Assembly: GCA_964612995.1 (NCBI GenBank)
Contig: CAZTGE010000189.1
Coordinates: 1-6,674, forward strand
Direction of reading: 5' to 3'
DNA from: SLQH01 sp964612995
GTDB taxonomy: Bacteria > Planctomycetota > UBA11346
DNA length: 6,674 nucleotides
Shown here: positions 6,627-6,674 of the stretch, in pieces
Layout: each line of letters begins with the position of its first letter
Numbering within the stretch: the stretch's first letter is position 1
Made by a program: the position numbers and the translations under genes
The notes under the pieces: generated by a model
What the model was told of the DNA's origin: nothing
Databases searched by the model: none
Seen by the model: only the letters and a program-made list of their open reading frames with translations

Positions 6627-6674
6627 ATCACCGAAGAGGTCTCTCACGGAGGCGCGGAGACACGGAGATGGATG
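6580..6674 (+). CDS. Possible partial ORF overlapping the small-gene stop (doubtful)
   Basis: An ATG at 6580 overlaps the upstream TGA as TGATG, the arrangement seen in translationally coupled genes. The frame stays open for 31 codons to the window edge and begins with MPVRRL repeated. The product is basic and low in complexity, there is no clear Shine-Dalgarno sequence, and the frame runs through two repeat tracts. It may be only a consequence of the repeats, and more sequence to the right would decide. Confidence 0.15.
   Translation, partial: MPVRRLMPVRRLMPVRSPKRSLTEARRHGDG
6646..6669 (+). repeat. Purine-rich 8-bp-period repeat at the window edge
   Basis: Three successive 8-base units share a CGGAG core: ACGGAGGC, GCGGAGAC and ACGGAGAT, followed by GGATG at the edge. 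From memory, similar ACGGAG/GCGGAG arrays lie just before genes of the GxxExxY family in many bacteria, so such a gene could begin beyond position 6674. That link is recollection and inference; only the repeat is seen. Confidence 0.6.

Noticed and set aside
6161..6631. 156-codon minus-strand frame covering the small gene and palindrome region
   Set aside because: Its start lies in the tandem repeat, it is antisense to a gene with a good ribosome binding site, and it has no recognisable domain.

Overview
This is a GC-rich window of bacterial chromosome, most likely from a gammaproteobacterium. The class I aldolase and Pfk-2 are close to their enterobacterial counterparts. A persulfide dioxygenase-rhodanese fusion, the high GC and the long antisense reading frames would fit a sulfur-metabolising or halophilic lineage such as the Ectothiorhodospiraceae/Chromatiales. 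That placement is an inference from gene content, not a database result. I see no tRNA, rRNA, transposase, integrase or CRISPR array.

Layout. Positions 45-4915 hold four minus-strand genes. In order of transcription they are a DhnA-type class I fructose-bisphosphate aldolase (fbaB), a dihydrolipoyl dehydrogenase-like flavoprotein, a divergent TruA-type tRNA pseudouridine synthase, and a metallo-beta-lactamase-fold persulfide dioxygenase fused to two rhodanese domains. The first three are 22-27 nt apart and look like one operon. The fourth follows a gap of about 180 nt that contains two hairpins, and it has its own strong ribosome binding site. Divergent from fbaB, on the plus strand, is a pfkB-family 6-phosphofructokinase (Pfk-2 type). 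The shared region of about 140-170 bp carries a plausible sigma70 promoter for fbaB, overlapped by a 10-bp-spaced direct repeat that could be an operator.

Positions 6010-6400 have no convincing gene. They contain a dense run of perfect inverted repeats, including a 9-bp-stem hairpin that probably terminates pfkB. Next comes a small acidic, proline-rich ORF of 59 codons with a good ribosome binding site. Its stop codon is the first triplet of an 18-bp tandem repeat (2.7 copies). The last 29 bases hold a purine-rich 8-bp-period repeat that runs up to the window edge.

How the genes work together. Pfk-2 makes fructose 1,6-bisphosphate and FbaB cleaves it, or the aldolase works in reverse during gluconeogenesis or carbon fixation, so the divergent pair is a compact central-carbon module. 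The flavoprotein and the persulfide dioxygenase-rhodanese both handle thiol, disulfide or sulfane-sulfur chemistry, but nothing here proves a shared pathway. Most of the window is ordinary metabolism. The points worth a second look are the hairpin-rich and tandem-repeat-rich 3' end, the altered metal motif in the dioxygenase, and the unusual TruA.
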